This document shows, piece after piece, positions 8,060-16,808 of a DNA stretch of 24,569 nt. Source of the DNA: Actinomycetes bacterium (lineage in GTDB: Bacteria > Actinomycetota > Actinomycetes > Propionibacteriales > Propionibacteriaceae); NCBI GenBank assembly GCA_023419175.1, contig JAEZYG010000032.1, positions 1-24,569 on the forward strand. Reading direction: 5' to 3'. The notes under the pieces were generated by a model. The model was not told the DNA's origin, did no database searches, and saw nothing but the letters and a program-made list of their open reading frames with translations. Position 1 is the first letter of the stretch. Each line of letters opens with the position of its first letter. Position numbers and translations under genes: made by a program.

Positions 8060-8965
8060 TCACGCGGTGGGAATATCGGATAGATCGATCGCGGACGGAT
8101 CCCCTCCTACGATGGGTTCGCCAGATGAGGGCAAGGTGAGAATCTCAGCTCCGCTTTCGGTAACTACTAAAGTCTGCTCAAACTGAGCACAGCGCGACAG
8201 ATCGCGAGTCAATACCGTCCATCCATCATCCCACTGCTGAGTTGAGGGATCGCCGAGGGTGAGCATCGGCTCAATGGTGAAAGTCATTCCCGGTTCCATA
8301 CGGGTAGACAGACGAGGCTCGTCATAGTGCAAGATCACAAGACCAGAGTGGAAAGCTGTGTGGACACCATGTCCGGTATATTCCCGCACCACCCCATAGC
8401 CGAAACGTTTGGCATAGGATTCGATGACTCGTCCGATAACAGAAATTGGACGCCCAGGCTTCACGGCTTTGATCGCGCGATTCATTGCTTCACGCGTACG
8501 CTCGCTGAGTAGACGGGATTGATCATCGACATCGCCGACATAGTAGGTCGCGCAGTTATCCCCGTGGACGCCGTCGATATAGGCGGTGATATCAATCTTC
8601 AATAAATCCCCATCCTCAAGGGGACGGGCATCGGGAATGCCGTGGCAGATAACCTCATTGACAGAGGTGCAGATGCTTTTAGGGAAACCCCGATAGTTCA
8701 AACAGGCAGGATATGCCTTCATGTCGCACAGATATTCGTGAGCGATCTTGTCCAGATGGTCGGTGGTGACACCAGCTTTAATCTCGGCTGCGGTGACCAA
8801 GATGGCATCAGCAGCGATTCGTCCAGCATGACGCATGGCCTCCACGATCTCCGGTGATTGAATATGAGAGCCGTCATAGTGTTCAGCTTCCATCACACCT
8901 ACATAGTCAGGTTTGACGATAGATGGGGGGACAGGACGCATCGGAGAGATCGGATAGGGTTTCAT
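8060..8965 (-). CDS. map: Methionine aminopeptidase, type I
   Basis: Removes the initiator methionine from nascent proteins. All five metal ligands of the type I enzyme are visible: Asp in KIDITAY, Asp in VHGDNC, His in YTGHGVH, Glu in FTIEPM and Glu in AQFEQT. HGIP in the substrate pocket is also present. The common AQFEHT is AQFEQT here; the Glu ligand is kept. The frame is open to 9100, but homologues begin near the proline-rich 'PISPMRPVPPSI', so I place the start at ATG 8965 (301 residues). No strong ribosome binding site precedes it. This N-terminal extension is typical of actinobacterial MapA-type proteins. It is first of a two-gene unit with the S9 peptidase, and 123 bases separate it from the divergent glnA2. 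Confidence 0.93.
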   Translation of the reverse strand: MKPYPISPMRPVPPSIVKPDYVGVMEAEHYDGSHIQSPEIVEAMRHAGRIAADAILVTAAEIKAGVTTDHLDKIAHEYLCDMKAYPACLNYRGFPKSICTSVNEVICHGIPDARPLEDGDLLKIDITAYIDGVHGDNCATYYVGDVDDQSRLLSERTREAMNRAIKAVKPGRPISVIGRVIESYAKRFGYGVVREYTGHGVHTAFHSGLVILHYDEPRLSTRMEPGMTFTIEPMLTLGDPSTQQWDDGWTVLTRDLSRCAQFEQTLVVTESGAEILTLPSSGEPIVGGDPSAIDLSDIPTA

Positions 8966-9088
8966 CGCTGTAGACACGATGTCAATTCTAGAGCTTTCAG
9001 CAAGACCAGGGAGATCTCTTTCACGATTATCGCCGAAAGACACGAGACGATATGGGGTGAGAGGGATGATAGATGGCAAACTAAAGCC
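8966..9088. promoter_or_regulatory. Divergent promoter region between map and glnA2
   Basis: These 123 bases must carry the promoters for both directions. On the minus strand there is a TAGAAT box and a TTGACA box close to the map start, but they are not correctly spaced as one promoter. On the plus strand TTATCG and GATATG are 16 bases apart, a weak match. Neither gene has a good ribosome binding site, so leaderless transcripts are possible. No clear GlnR-type site was seen. Confidence 0.35.
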
Positions 9089-10423
9089 ATGGATCGCCAT
9101 ATCGAAAGCGTCTTACGTCGCGTAGAAGAAAATGACGTGCAGTTTATCCGCCTGTGGTTTACCGATGTCTTAGGATTTCTCAAATCGGTAGCGATCTCTC
9201 CAGCTGAGCTGGAAGGAGCGTTCAGCGAAGGTGTGGGATTCGATGGATCTGCCATCGAAGGATACGCCCGTATCTATGAAGACGATATGGTGGCTCTTCC
9301 AGACCCTTCCACCTTCCAAATTCTGCCGTGGAGAGCGAAATCACCCACAGCACGACTCTTTTGCGATATCGCGATGCCAGACGGTTCTCCCGCTTTTGCC
9401 GATGGACGTTACGTCTTGAAAAAAGCGATGAAAAAAGCCGCTGATATGGGATTTAGTTATTATGTGCATCCCGAGATCGAATTCTATCTTTTGCGCAACC
9501 CTATCGAATCTGGACGCGAGCCAACGCCTTTGGATAATGGAGGCTATTTCGATCACACCACTATGGACGAGGGCACTGACTTTAGAAGCTCTGCGATCTC
9601 AGTATTGGAAAAGATGGGAATTAGCGTGGAATTTTCCCATCATGAATCTGGTGCAGGACAGCATGAAATCGACTTGCGTTATGCCGACGCTTTGACGATG
9701 GCCGAACATATTCAAACGCTCAAAGTGGTCCTCAAAGAGATGGCGGTCACGCATGGAATCACTGCCTCTTTCATGCCGAAACCTTTCACCGATCAACCGG
9801 GCTCGGGAATGCATACCCATCTGAGTCTTTTTGAAGGGGATCGCAACGTTTTCTATGACGCGACCGATGAATTGCGTCTATCGAAAATAGCTAAATATTT
9901 CATCGCTGGACTTCTTTTCCATGCCCCAGAGATCACTGCTGTGACCAATCAGTGGATCAATTCCTATAAACGTTTGGCGTGGGGAGGAGAAGCGCCCAGC
10001 TATGTCTCATGGGGGCGTAACAACCGCTCAGCTCTCGTCCGCGTTCCCCTGTTTAAACCGGAAAAATCCTCCTCGGCAAGAGTGGAATATCGTGCAGCTG
10101 ACGCGGCATGCAATCCCTATTTAGTTTTTGCTTTATTGCTCAATGCTGGACTTGACGGGATTGAGAAGGAGATGGCGTTGATCGAGGAATCCCATGACGA
10201 TATCTGGACGTTGAGCGAGCGAGAACGACGTCTGATGGGCTATCAACCCCTACCGCGTAATCTCGATAATGCCGTTGCCGCTATGGAATCATCTGAATTG
10301 GTAGCCGAGACCCTTGGAGAGAGCGTCTTTGAGTATTTCTTGCGCAATAAACGAGCTGAATTCGATACTTATCGCAAACAGGTAACTCCCTTTGAACTGC
10401 GCACTTTGCTGCCACGACTCTAG
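9089..10423 (+). CDS. glnA2: Glutamine synthetase GlnA2-type
   Basis: 444 residues, from the typical GlnA2 opening MDRHIESVLRRVEENDVQFI. It catalyses ATP-dependent condensation of glutamate and ammonia, or of a related substrate. GSI landmarks: RLWFTDVLG, FDGSAIEGYARI, HPEIEFYLL, ESGAGQHEIDLRYAD, 'KPFTDQPGSGMHTHLS', and 'NRSALVRVP' in the active-site wall. Where GlnA1 carries its adenylylated tyrosine (KDLYELA), this protein has DDIWTLSERE, with no tyrosine, as is usual for GlnA2, so GlnE should not modify it. The frame is open upstream to 8858, but those 77 residues are not GS-like and overlap the start of map. Downstream genes (SCP-like, glnE) follow at 8 bases and then by overlap, so they probably share a transcript. 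Confidence 0.95.
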   Translation: MDRHIESVLRRVEENDVQFIRLWFTDVLGFLKSVAISPAELEGAFSEGVGFDGSAIEGYARIYEDDMVALPDPSTFQILPWRAKSPTARLFCDIAMPDGSPAFADGRYVLKKAMKKAADMGFSYYVHPEIEFYLLRNPIESGREPTPLDNGGYFDHTTMDEGTDFRSSAISVLEKMGISVEFSHHESGAGQHEIDLRYADALTMAEHIQTLKVVLKEMAVTHGITASFMPKPFTDQPGSGMHTHLSLFEGDRNVFYDATDELRLSKIAKYFIAGLLFHAPEITAVTNQWINSYKRLAWGGEAPSYVSWGRNNRSALVRVPLFKPEKSSSARVEYRAADAACNPYLVFALLLNAGLDGIEKEMALIEESHDDIWTLSERERRLMGYQPLPRNLDNAVAAMESSELVAETLGESVFEYFLRNKRAEFDTYRKQVTPFELRTLLPRL

Positions 10424-10431
10424 GAAAGAAT

Positions 10432-10968
10432 ATGCCTGCCTATGAGCGGATCGCCAACGATCTATGCGACCAGATCCTTAGCGCCATCGAGACATGGGAC
10501 GATCACGATTGGCTTGCCTCTATACGAAAATATCTTGACCTAAGTCAGTCATCGCTGCCGTTTGCCTTAGCTCAGACGGTAAAGCGGTGCCGAGGGCAAG
10601 CATTGAGCGATCAGCTGACCGATGTGGCGACTTTGCTCGTCGTTGACTATCACGATAGTGAGCGGATAATCCCCAAAGGACTCACAGCAGCACTATGCCG
10701 CTACTATGCGGCGATTCTTGAATATCGTCACGGCGGACGATCCATTGAGGTGCGTATCCCTCCCTATGCTGCCATCCAATTGGCTGCCTGCCAGGCGGCT
10801 CCCGTCCATAGAAGAGGAACGCCGGGCAATGTCGTTGAGATCACAGCTCAAACATTTATCGAATTATGCGCTGGAATCATCTCGTGGGGAGATGACCCTA
10901 CGATCTTTGTTTCAGGCGCTCATGCCAACGATGTGGCATCCTATCTACCTCTCGGACGTAGACGATGA
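10432..10968 (+). CDS. Sterol carrier family (SCP-like) protein, actinobacterial
   Basis: 178 residues of the small actinobacterial 'sterol carrier family protein' type. The diagnostic part is the second half: 'EVRIPPYAAIQL', then 'HRRGTPGNVVEIT', 'FIELCAGIISW' and a C-terminal 'SYLPL'. The fold is that of bacterial SCP2-like domains, which hold a hydrophobic ligand in eukaryotes; the bacterial ligand and role are not known. It starts 8 bases after the glnA2 stop with AGGAAAG upstream, and its TGA overlaps the glnE ATG (ATGA), so it is translationally coupled with nitrogen metabolism genes, although no direct part in that pathway is known. Confidence 0.8.
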   Translation: MPAYERIANDLCDQILSAIETWDDHDWLASIRKYLDLSQSSLPFALAQTVKRCRGQALSDQLTDVATLLVVDYHDSERIIPKGLTAALCRYYAAILEYRHGGRSIEVRIPPYAAIQLAACQAAPVHRRGTPGNVVEITAQTFIELCAGIISWGDDPTIFVSGAHANDVASYLPLGRRR

Positions 10969-13928
10969 ACCAGCGAGCAATGAGCCTGCCGGGACAGATG
11001 GCTCGATATGGATTCTGTGATGCCAAACGCTGCGCCGAGATGGTGACAAGGATCGCCGATGCCCATCTCGATCATCCACTTGATACATGGATAGAGCAGA
11101 TCGCTTGCCAACCTGATCCCGATCTCGCCCTTCATGGTGTGGCGGTCATAGATGAAAGCGATCCTGTCTTGATCGAGCGGATTCTCAGCGATGAGCAGTG
11201 GTGGATAAATTTTTGCTGCATTATGGGATCTTCAAGGGCTTTTAACGATTATCTTCGCTTATATCCACATGACAGCGAGATCGTGCGTGAACGTCAAGAA
11301 AGCTATTTACGCGACGATATCTACGCTGCTATCGCAGATGATGTCGGATGTGATCTTTCGTCTCCGATTACGGATATAGCAGTAGCAGATCGTTTACGCC
11401 GTGCCAATAGACGTCAGCTCATGAGGATCGCTTTGCGCGATCTGACCTGTGAGGAACCAGCAGATATCGTCCATGAGATCTGCCGAGAATTGAGCGATCT
11501 AGCCGATATCGTCATGGAAGTTGCCGTCCAGATCGCTCGCGGCCATATCGCTGATAGCGACAAGGTGCGTTTCAGCGTCATCGCAATGGGCAAATGCGGG
11601 GCACGAGAGGTCAACTATCTTTCCGATATCGATGTTCTCTATGTGGCTGAACCAGCAGATGAATCCCTCGATTCCGACCAGGCGATAGCAGTCGCAGAGG
11701 CCCTGGCTCGGTTCAGCTCGCACATCTGCTCAGATCATTCCTCTTCGGGAACTATCTGGTCTGTCGATGCCGCTTTGCGTCCAGATGGGAAAGCCGGAGC
11801 GTTGGTGCGAACGCTGAATTCCTATCGCAGCTACTACACCAAATGGGCATCGAATTGGGAATTTCAGGCTCTTTTGAAAGCGCGTCCGATGGCTGGAGAT
11901 CTCGATCTCGCTAGACAGTTCATCGAGATGATCTCTCCTCTGGTGTGGAAAGTAGGCGGACAAGATCATTTCATGTCCGAAACTCAAGCGATGAGACAAA
12001 GAGTGATCGATTCTATCCCCGCTCGTAACGCTAATCGTGAGATCAAATTGGGCGCAGGGGGATTGCGCGATGTGGAATTTAGTGTCCAACTGCTTCAGCT
12101 TGTCCATGGACGGGTTGATGAGAATTTGCGCACTCCAGCTACATTGGATGCGCTCCAAAATCTGACAGCCTATGGTTATATCGGACGTCAAGACGCTCAT
12201 GATCTCGATCAGTCCTACCGATTCTTACGTCTGATAGAACACAGACAGCAACTATGGCGCTTGAGAAGAACCCATCTGATGCCGTCTCACAGTGCAGATA
12301 TGCGAAGGCTTGCACGCCAAATGAGGATGAGCAGCGATGAATTATCGCAGCGGTGGAAGCGAGTCCGTCACGATGTAAGACGCCTTCAACAGCGCATCTT
12401 CTACTCTCCTTTGCTCGATGCGGTCTCCCATCTTCCCTCAGAGCAGATAACGTTGAGTAGCCAGGCAGCTCAAGATCGTCTCAAAGCTTTAGGATTTAGC
12501 GATCCGCTGTCAGCTCTACGTCATATCGAGGCTTTGACAACGGGTTTAACTCGCACAAGTCAGATTCAACGTCAGCTTATGCCAGCGATGTTGAGTTGGC
12601 TCAGCCAAGGTCCCCATCCCGATCTCGGTCTGCTCAATTTCCGCAGACTTTCAGATGTGATGGGGGGAACTAACTGGTATATGAGAGCTTTACGAGATGA
12701 AGGTTGGCTTGCGAAGCGTTTGGCGCGTTTGCTGTCGGCAAGCCGCTATATCTTCGATCTGCTGAGCAAAGATCCATCAGCTATGCAGATGCTCTCAGGG
12801 GAGGAAGGATCGCTTCGCTCCCGCGCCGATCTCGACGAAGCTATGGGGAAAATCGTTGCCCGCTATGAAGATCCACATGAGGCGATGACATCGATTCACC
12901 GTCTGCGGCGCAAAGAATTATTCCGTATCGCTGCATCTGATGTATTGGATAACTGTTCTGTTCACCAGATCGGACATGCCTTGTCCGATCTTTCCTCAGC
13001 AACGATCGATACTGCTCTTAGATGTGCTCGCGCAGTCGTTGACAGCAAATATCGCGATAGGCACGATTGTCCTTCCGTCCCTCTCGGTCTTATCGCCATG
13101 GGGAGATGGGGTGGAGGAGAGATGGGATATGCCTCAGATGCCGATGCGATTTTTATCGTGGACGATGATGCCGATGACCAGGCGATACAGTATGCGACCC
13201 AGATCGCCTCTCTAGCTATGTCTATGCTGAAAAGTTCGGCATCTGAATCGACACTCATCATCGATAGCGGATTGCGTCCAGACGGGAAGAACGGCCCTTT
13301 GGTGCGCACCGTGGCGAGTTGTTTGTCCTACTATCGAAGGTGGTCCGATATATGGGAATCTCAAGCGCTCATACGCGCTAGCCACGGGGCAGGAGATCGA
13401 GAAATCACCTCTAAATTTCTTCAAGAGATCGATTTTCGTCGCTATCCCGAGCAGGGATTGGCCAAGGATCATATCTGGGAAATCCGTCGTCTTAAAGCTC
13501 GTATGGAAAAAGAAAGAACGACGAAACGTACGGCTCATCTCAACGTCAAATTAGGTCCAGGAGGACTTTCCGATATCGAATGGACGGTTCAGCTTTTACA
13601 ATTGCGCTACGCCCATCTCTATGAGGATTTGCGTGTGAATTCCACCATAGAGGCAATCGAGGCAGCTCGCCTCAACCATCTTATGAGCGATAGCGATGCT
13701 GAGCTTTTAAGCGAAGCTTGGACTATGGCGACGCAGTTGCGCAATTCGACGATGTTGGTCAGATCTCGTCCAGGTGATTTACTCCCGATCGATCCGAGAG
13801 AAACCGCTTGTGTAGCGATGCTTTTAGGATATCAGGAACGCAATGCCTCGACTCTTTTAGAGAGATGGACGAAAACAGCGAGACGCGCTCAACGAGTCGT
13901 CAACCGTCTGTTCTGGGAGGAGAGTTAG
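10965..13928 (+). CDS. glnE: Glutamine synthetase adenylyltransferase/adenylyl-removing enzyme
   Basis: 987 residues, the usual size of actinobacterial GlnE. It contains two nucleotidyltransferase domains in tandem. The N-terminal one (adenylyl removase) has MGKCGAREVNYLSDIDV with metal-binding Asp221 and Asp223; the C-terminal one (adenylyltransferase) has MGRWGGGEMGYASDADAIF with Asp725 and Asp727. Each is followed by a repeat of 'LRPDGKxGxLVRT', 'YY.KW/RRW' and 'KLGxGGLxDxEw.VQLLQL', which shows internal duplication. The enzyme attaches or removes AMP on a tyrosine of GlnA1 (Tyr402 of the protein at 18979-20400) in response to nitrogen supply. The start ATG overlaps the SCP-like stop. In several actinobacteria glnE is important for growth because it restrains GlnA1. 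Confidence 0.97.
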   Translation: MNQRAMSLPGQMARYGFCDAKRCAEMVTRIADAHLDHPLDTWIEQIACQPDPDLALHGVAVIDESDPVLIERILSDEQWWINFCCIMGSSRAFNDYLRLYPHDSEIVRERQESYLRDDIYAAIADDVGCDLSSPITDIAVADRLRRANRRQLMRIALRDLTCEEPADIVHEICRELSDLADIVMEVAVQIARGHIADSDKVRFSVIAMGKCGAREVNYLSDIDVLYVAEPADESLDSDQAIAVAEALARFSSHICSDHSSSGTIWSVDAALRPDGKAGALVRTLNSYRSYYTKWASNWEFQALLKARPMAGDLDLARQFIEMISPLVWKVGGQDHFMSETQAMRQRVIDSIPARNANREIKLGAGGLRDVEFSVQLLQLVHGRVDENLRTPATLDALQNLTAYGYIGRQDAHDLDQSYRFLRLIEHRQQLWRLRRTHLMPSHSADMRRLARQMRMSSDELSQRWKRVRHDVRRLQQRIFYSPLLDAVSHLPSEQITLSSQAAQDRLKALGFSDPLSALRHIEALTTGLTRTSQIQRQLMPAMLSWLSQGPHPDLGLLNFRRLSDVMGGTNWYMRALRDEGWLAKRLARLLSASRYIFDLLSKDPSAMQMLSGEEGSLRSRADLDEAMGKIVARYEDPHEAMTSIHRLRRKELFRIAASDVLDNCSVHQIGHALSDLSSATIDTALRCARAVVDSKYRDRHDCPSVPLGLIAMGRWGGGEMGYASDADAIFIVDDDADDQAIQYATQIASLAMSMLKSSASESTLIIDSGLRPDGKNGPLVRTVASCLSYYRRWSDIWESQALIRASHGAGDREITSKFLQEIDFRRYPEQGLAKDHIWEIRRLKARMEKERTTKRTAHLNVKLGPGGLSDIEWTVQLLQLRYAHLYEDLRVNSTIEAIEAARLNHLMSDSDAELLSEAWTMATQLRNSTMLVRSRPGDLLPIDPRETACVAMLLGYQERNASTLLERWTKTARRAQRVVNRLFWEES

Positions 13929-13967
13929 GCTGTATCGGATAGTCTCAAAGGAAGAAGGAAGGTGGGG

Positions 13968-14939
13968 ATGAAAGCTGATTCGATAGATCGACCTAGAAAT
14001 GGGCATGAAGCGGTCAGACGGTTTTGGTCTACATGGACAACTCCCATAGCTGTGATCGTGCTCGCTGGATGTCTCATCCTTATCGCTGCGATCACCTATG
14101 GGGCAACCCGTCCCAATATTGGCAATCCTCCTGCACCTATCGAGACCAGCGCTTCGACAAGCAGACCGATACTCATGCCCACGCATCAGCTTCAACCGTC
14201 ACCAGATCAACCTTCCCTTACAGAGTTAATTGAGAAAGTCGATAAGCGCTATTCAGTAACAAGTGGGATCGCCATCTTTCAACTTGCCGATCCCTATCAG
14301 GCATCCCAGGAGCCGTGGACGGGTGGTATCGAAGCGATGCCAGCTTATGAGACCATCGCATTGCCCATCGCGGCGGCTTTGAAAGATGATGAATCGCGTG
14401 CCCCTGCTGATACCCGATATCTTTTCAATCGCGCTATCACCCATTCTTCTCAGGCTGCAACCCAGGCGATGTGGGAATATCTTGGCGATCCCCATCAAGC
14501 AGAAGAAAAGATCACCGATGCCCTTCACCGTTATGGAGATTTCACTACCTCCTTGGACTATCTCGAGGAACGCACATTAGCTAATGCCAAAGAAATCATG
14601 TGGAGATTGGACGATCAAACTCGCTTCATGGCGGGATTGGGATGCAACTATTACGAATCAATTGATTTGCTCTCTGCAATGAATGATCCGCGTTCTCAAG
14701 CATGGGGCATGGAATATCTGCCGGCTAGCTATTCCTATGGGTCGCTCCACGAACAGGATCGGCGGTGGAATGCTAGACAGGTTGGTCTGATATGGCTCAA
14801 AGAGGGTCCTCATGTCGCACTTGCCATCGCCGTCGAAGGTGCGTCAAGCGAGAGAGAAGCACGAGAGGCAATGACCGATCTCGCCTATGGGGTGCGCGAT
14901 CAAGCGCGTGGAATACACCATAGCCAATGCGTTATCTAG
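13968..14939 (+). CDS. Membrane-anchored class A beta-lactamase-like protein lacking catalytic motifs
   Basis: 323 residues from ATG 13968 (GGAAGG upstream; GTG 13962 is an alternative). A single hydrophobic segment at about residues 24-45 follows a basic N-terminus, so most of the protein should face outside. It contains LAGC, a possible lipobox, but the hydrophobic run continues past the Cys, which favours a membrane anchor. A Pro/Ser/Thr-rich linker comes next, then a domain resembling the class A beta-lactamase fold: 'YETIALPIAAAL' where active enzymes have STxK followed by 'PLAIAAL', and 'AITHSSQAATQAMWEYLG' where enzymes have 'AITxSDNxAAxxLW..LG'. The nucleophile Ser, the Lys and the SDN motif are therefore absent, so a hydrolase is unlikely. 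It follows glnE by 39 bases. A binding or scaffold role at the cell surface is possible; function unknown. Confidence 0.65.
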   Translation: MKADSIDRPRNGHEAVRRFWSTWTTPIAVIVLAGCLILIAAITYGATRPNIGNPPAPIETSASTSRPILMPTHQLQPSPDQPSLTELIEKVDKRYSVTSGIAIFQLADPYQASQEPWTGGIEAMPAYETIALPIAAALKDDESRAPADTRYLFNRAITHSSQAATQAMWEYLGDPHQAEEKITDALHRYGDFTTSLDYLEERTLANAKEIMWRLDDQTRFMAGLGCNYYESIDLLSAMNDPRSQAWGMEYLPASYSYGSLHEQDRRWNARQVGLIWLKEGPHVALAIAVEGASSEREAREAMTDLAYGVRDQARGIHHSQCVI

Positions 14940-16278
14940 CCTCGATGAGATTGGCGATGATCTCGGCTTGCTCTTGGGCGCTTGTGACTGCTCCTTCAAG
15001 ATAGCCATTGAAACGAGAGGCATATTCTGCTCCAGCAAAATGGATACGTCCATGCGGTTGGGAGAGGCGTTGTCCATGGTGCGTCCAGATCCCTGGAGAG
15101 AAATGAGCGCCGTGAGAACCTCGGGAATAGGGTTCTTCAGCCCAGATGCGGTCGATATAACGATGTGGCTGGTAGACCTCGTCTCCGAAAATATCTGCGA
15201 GAGCATCGGTGAAGAGGCGATCGCGTCCGCTCTTATCCAATCGAGCGGCTTGATCGGCTGAATCGCCTTCAAAAAATCCCATGATGATTCCCCGTCCACT
15301 GTGTGAACAGTCGAAGGTGACGTGAACATCTGCGCAATCGGCACTCATCTGTCCGCTCAGCCCGTGATCTTTCCACCAGGGCGAATCGTAGATGGCGAAA
15401 GATTTAATCACCGATCCTGGAGAGACCGCTTGAGCGCTTTCAACTCTCCACGATGGCAAGGCGGGAGAATAGTCGAGTTGGGTAGACATCCAAATCGGAA
15501 TGGTGATGAGAGCGTAACGAGCTGATATCGATTCATTCGATCCGGTTATGAGAACGCGATCCTTATCTTCTACACATGAGCTGACCGGCATTGATAAACG
15601 GATCGAATTGTATCCGATTGCATGAGCGAGATAATCGCATAGACGACTCATCCCACCGTCTACACGGCGCTGCTGTAAAGCGCCAGAAGCAGCATAGAGA
15701 GATTCTAAATCGAGATGAGAACCCGTATGTGCTATCGCTTGATCGACGGTGATCGTCTCTATCGGACGATTCATGGACAGGCAGATCATCGATATGAATT
15801 CACGCTGTCCACCCGGTGTACGAAGATTTGCACTGACCCATCGTTGAAGGGGTTGTGAAAGCCAGGAGGAATGTTGAGATGTCCATTCAGGATCGGATGC
15901 GATCTTGTGGGCAAGACGCCGATAGCGCAAAACTCCTTGACCGAGATCTGAAATTTCGAAAGGCGTGAGGATGTGGTCGCCCTCGTCATTTTGACGAACT
16001 CGAATGGTGCGTTCACCCAAACGAATGAGTAGATCCCCTTCAGAAGGGGAGATCAGATCGACTCCAGCTTCCGATGCCAAATTCAACATGTACTCGTGAG
16101 ACGGGGCGATCCATTGACCGGCTGTTTCGATCAGGCAACCATCGATAGTAATGGTCTCAACTCGTCCACCGATACGTTCACGAGCTTCGCAGATGACGAC
16201 GCGATGTCCACGCTCTGTAAGGAGGCGTCCAGCAGTCAAACCGGCTATACCAGCACCAACGATCACGCAGTCATACAC
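14932..16278 (-). CDS. Flavin-containing amine oxidase family protein
   Basis: 448 residues with an N-terminal FAD-binding Rossmann motif, VIVGAGIAGLTAGRLL, followed by 'CEARERIGGRVET' (the second FAD motif), and the C-terminal 'IHFAGAEYASRFNGYLEGAV', which binds the flavin in monoamine-oxidase-like enzymes. It should oxidise a primary or polyamine, or a related substrate, with O2 to an aldehyde, ammonia and H2O2; the sequence does not fix the substrate. GTG 16278 is the start: a stop lies four codons upstream, and no strong ribosome binding site is seen. The 3' end overlaps the convergent beta-lactamase-like gene by 8 bases. No signal peptide, so cytoplasmic. Confidence 0.9.
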   Translation of the reverse strand: MYDCVIVGAGIAGLTAGRLLTERGHRVVICEARERIGGRVETITIDGCLIETAGQWIAPSHEYMLNLASEAGVDLISPSEGDLLIRLGERTIRVRQNDEGDHILTPFEISDLGQGVLRYRRLAHKIASDPEWTSQHSSWLSQPLQRWVSANLRTPGGQREFISMICLSMNRPIETITVDQAIAHTGSHLDLESLYAASGALQQRRVDGGMSRLCDYLAHAIGYNSIRLSMPVSSCVEDKDRVLITGSNESISARYALITIPIWMSTQLDYSPALPSWRVESAQAVSPGSVIKSFAIYDSPWWKDHGLSGQMSADCADVHVTFDCSHSGRGIIMGFFEGDSADQAARLDKSGRDRLFTDALADIFGDEVYQPHRYIDRIWAEEPYSRGSHGAHFSPGIWTHHGQRLSQPHGRIHFAGAEYASRFNGYLEGAVTSAQEQAEIIANLIEAR

Positions 16279-16414
16279 GAAGACAGACTATCGAGATCGC
16301 TTTCCTAGGTCTGCTTCGACTCCTAGAAAAATATGAATAGAACGAAAGAGCATATCTGTGAACGTTATTTCTATATTTCTATCCGCAGATAGCGATTCGT
16401 AGAGCATTTATGAT

Positions 16415-16546
16415 CTAGAACAAGTGAAATAACACGACGGTGGTGGGCATGCCTCCGTCGAAGGCGGCGAAGATCATCTCTTTAAGGTGTTGTTCCGCTT
16501 CTTGTTTAGCGCGGGCGGCTTTTTCTACTTCGAATGCGTTTGACAT
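16415..16546 (-). CDS. Tiny hypothetical protein (43 residues)
   Basis: Begins MSNAFEVEKAARAKQEAEQH, an acidic/basic helix rich in Ala, Lys and Glu, and ends in a short hydrophobic stretch (TTVVLFHLF). The ATG at 16546 is five bases after the stop of the preceding small gene and has GAGGA about nine bases upstream, so both are probably co-transcribed and coupled. I do not recognise a family. The amphipathic helix plus hydrophobic tail could attach to a membrane or to the partner protein. Confidence 0.5.
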   Translation of the reverse strand: MSNAFEVEKAARAKQEAEQHLKEMIFAAFDGGMPTTVVLFHLF

Positions 16547-16551
16547 AGGTT

Positions 16552-16749
16552 CTAGTCCTCCTGGTGTTCTGTGGTGTTGGTGTCTAGGTGGTCGGAGAGC
16601 GCCCATGTGAGTACACCGAGTCCGATAACGATGTGGTGGATGGTGCGCATGTAGGGCTTGATGTCGAAGAAAAGACAGGCGAGGTTAGCGAGGATCACGA
16701 TGGGGAACGATATATGGTTTTTCTTCCATGCGGTTTTGAGTTTGTTCAT
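16552..16749 (-). CDS. Small two-segment membrane protein (65 residues)
   Basis: Starts MNKLKTAWKKNHISFPIVIL with a strongly basic N-terminus, then two hydrophobic helices (about residues 15-29 and 38-53) separated by a short loop, and an acidic hydrophilic tail (DTNTTEHQED). The ATG 16749 has a good ribosome binding site (AAAGGAG, seven bases upstream), which decides the start over the longer frame from 16815. It lies about 220 bases downstream of cobS on the same strand, behind a hairpin, and is followed by the 43-residue gene. Small size and topology recall holin-like or regulatory membrane peptides, but no family is recognised. Confidence 0.6.
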   Translation of the reverse strand: MNKLKTAWKKNHISFPIVILANLACLFFDIKPYMRTIHHIVIGLGVLTWALSDHLDTNTTEHQED

Positions 16750-16808
16750 GGTGTTTCTCCTTTCGGTTGTGGGTGAGGTGGGGTGGTATGATGCAGGTCT
16801 GAGGGAAA

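Noticed and set aside
8858..9088. 77-codon N-terminal extension of glnA2
   Set aside because: The extension is not similar to glutamine synthetase, overlaps the start of map on the other strand, and the typical GlnA2 N-terminus begins at ATG 9089.
8966..9100. 45-codon N-terminal extension of map
   Set aside because: Homologues begin near the 'PISPMRPVPPSI' segment, and the extra residues would overlap the start of glnA2.
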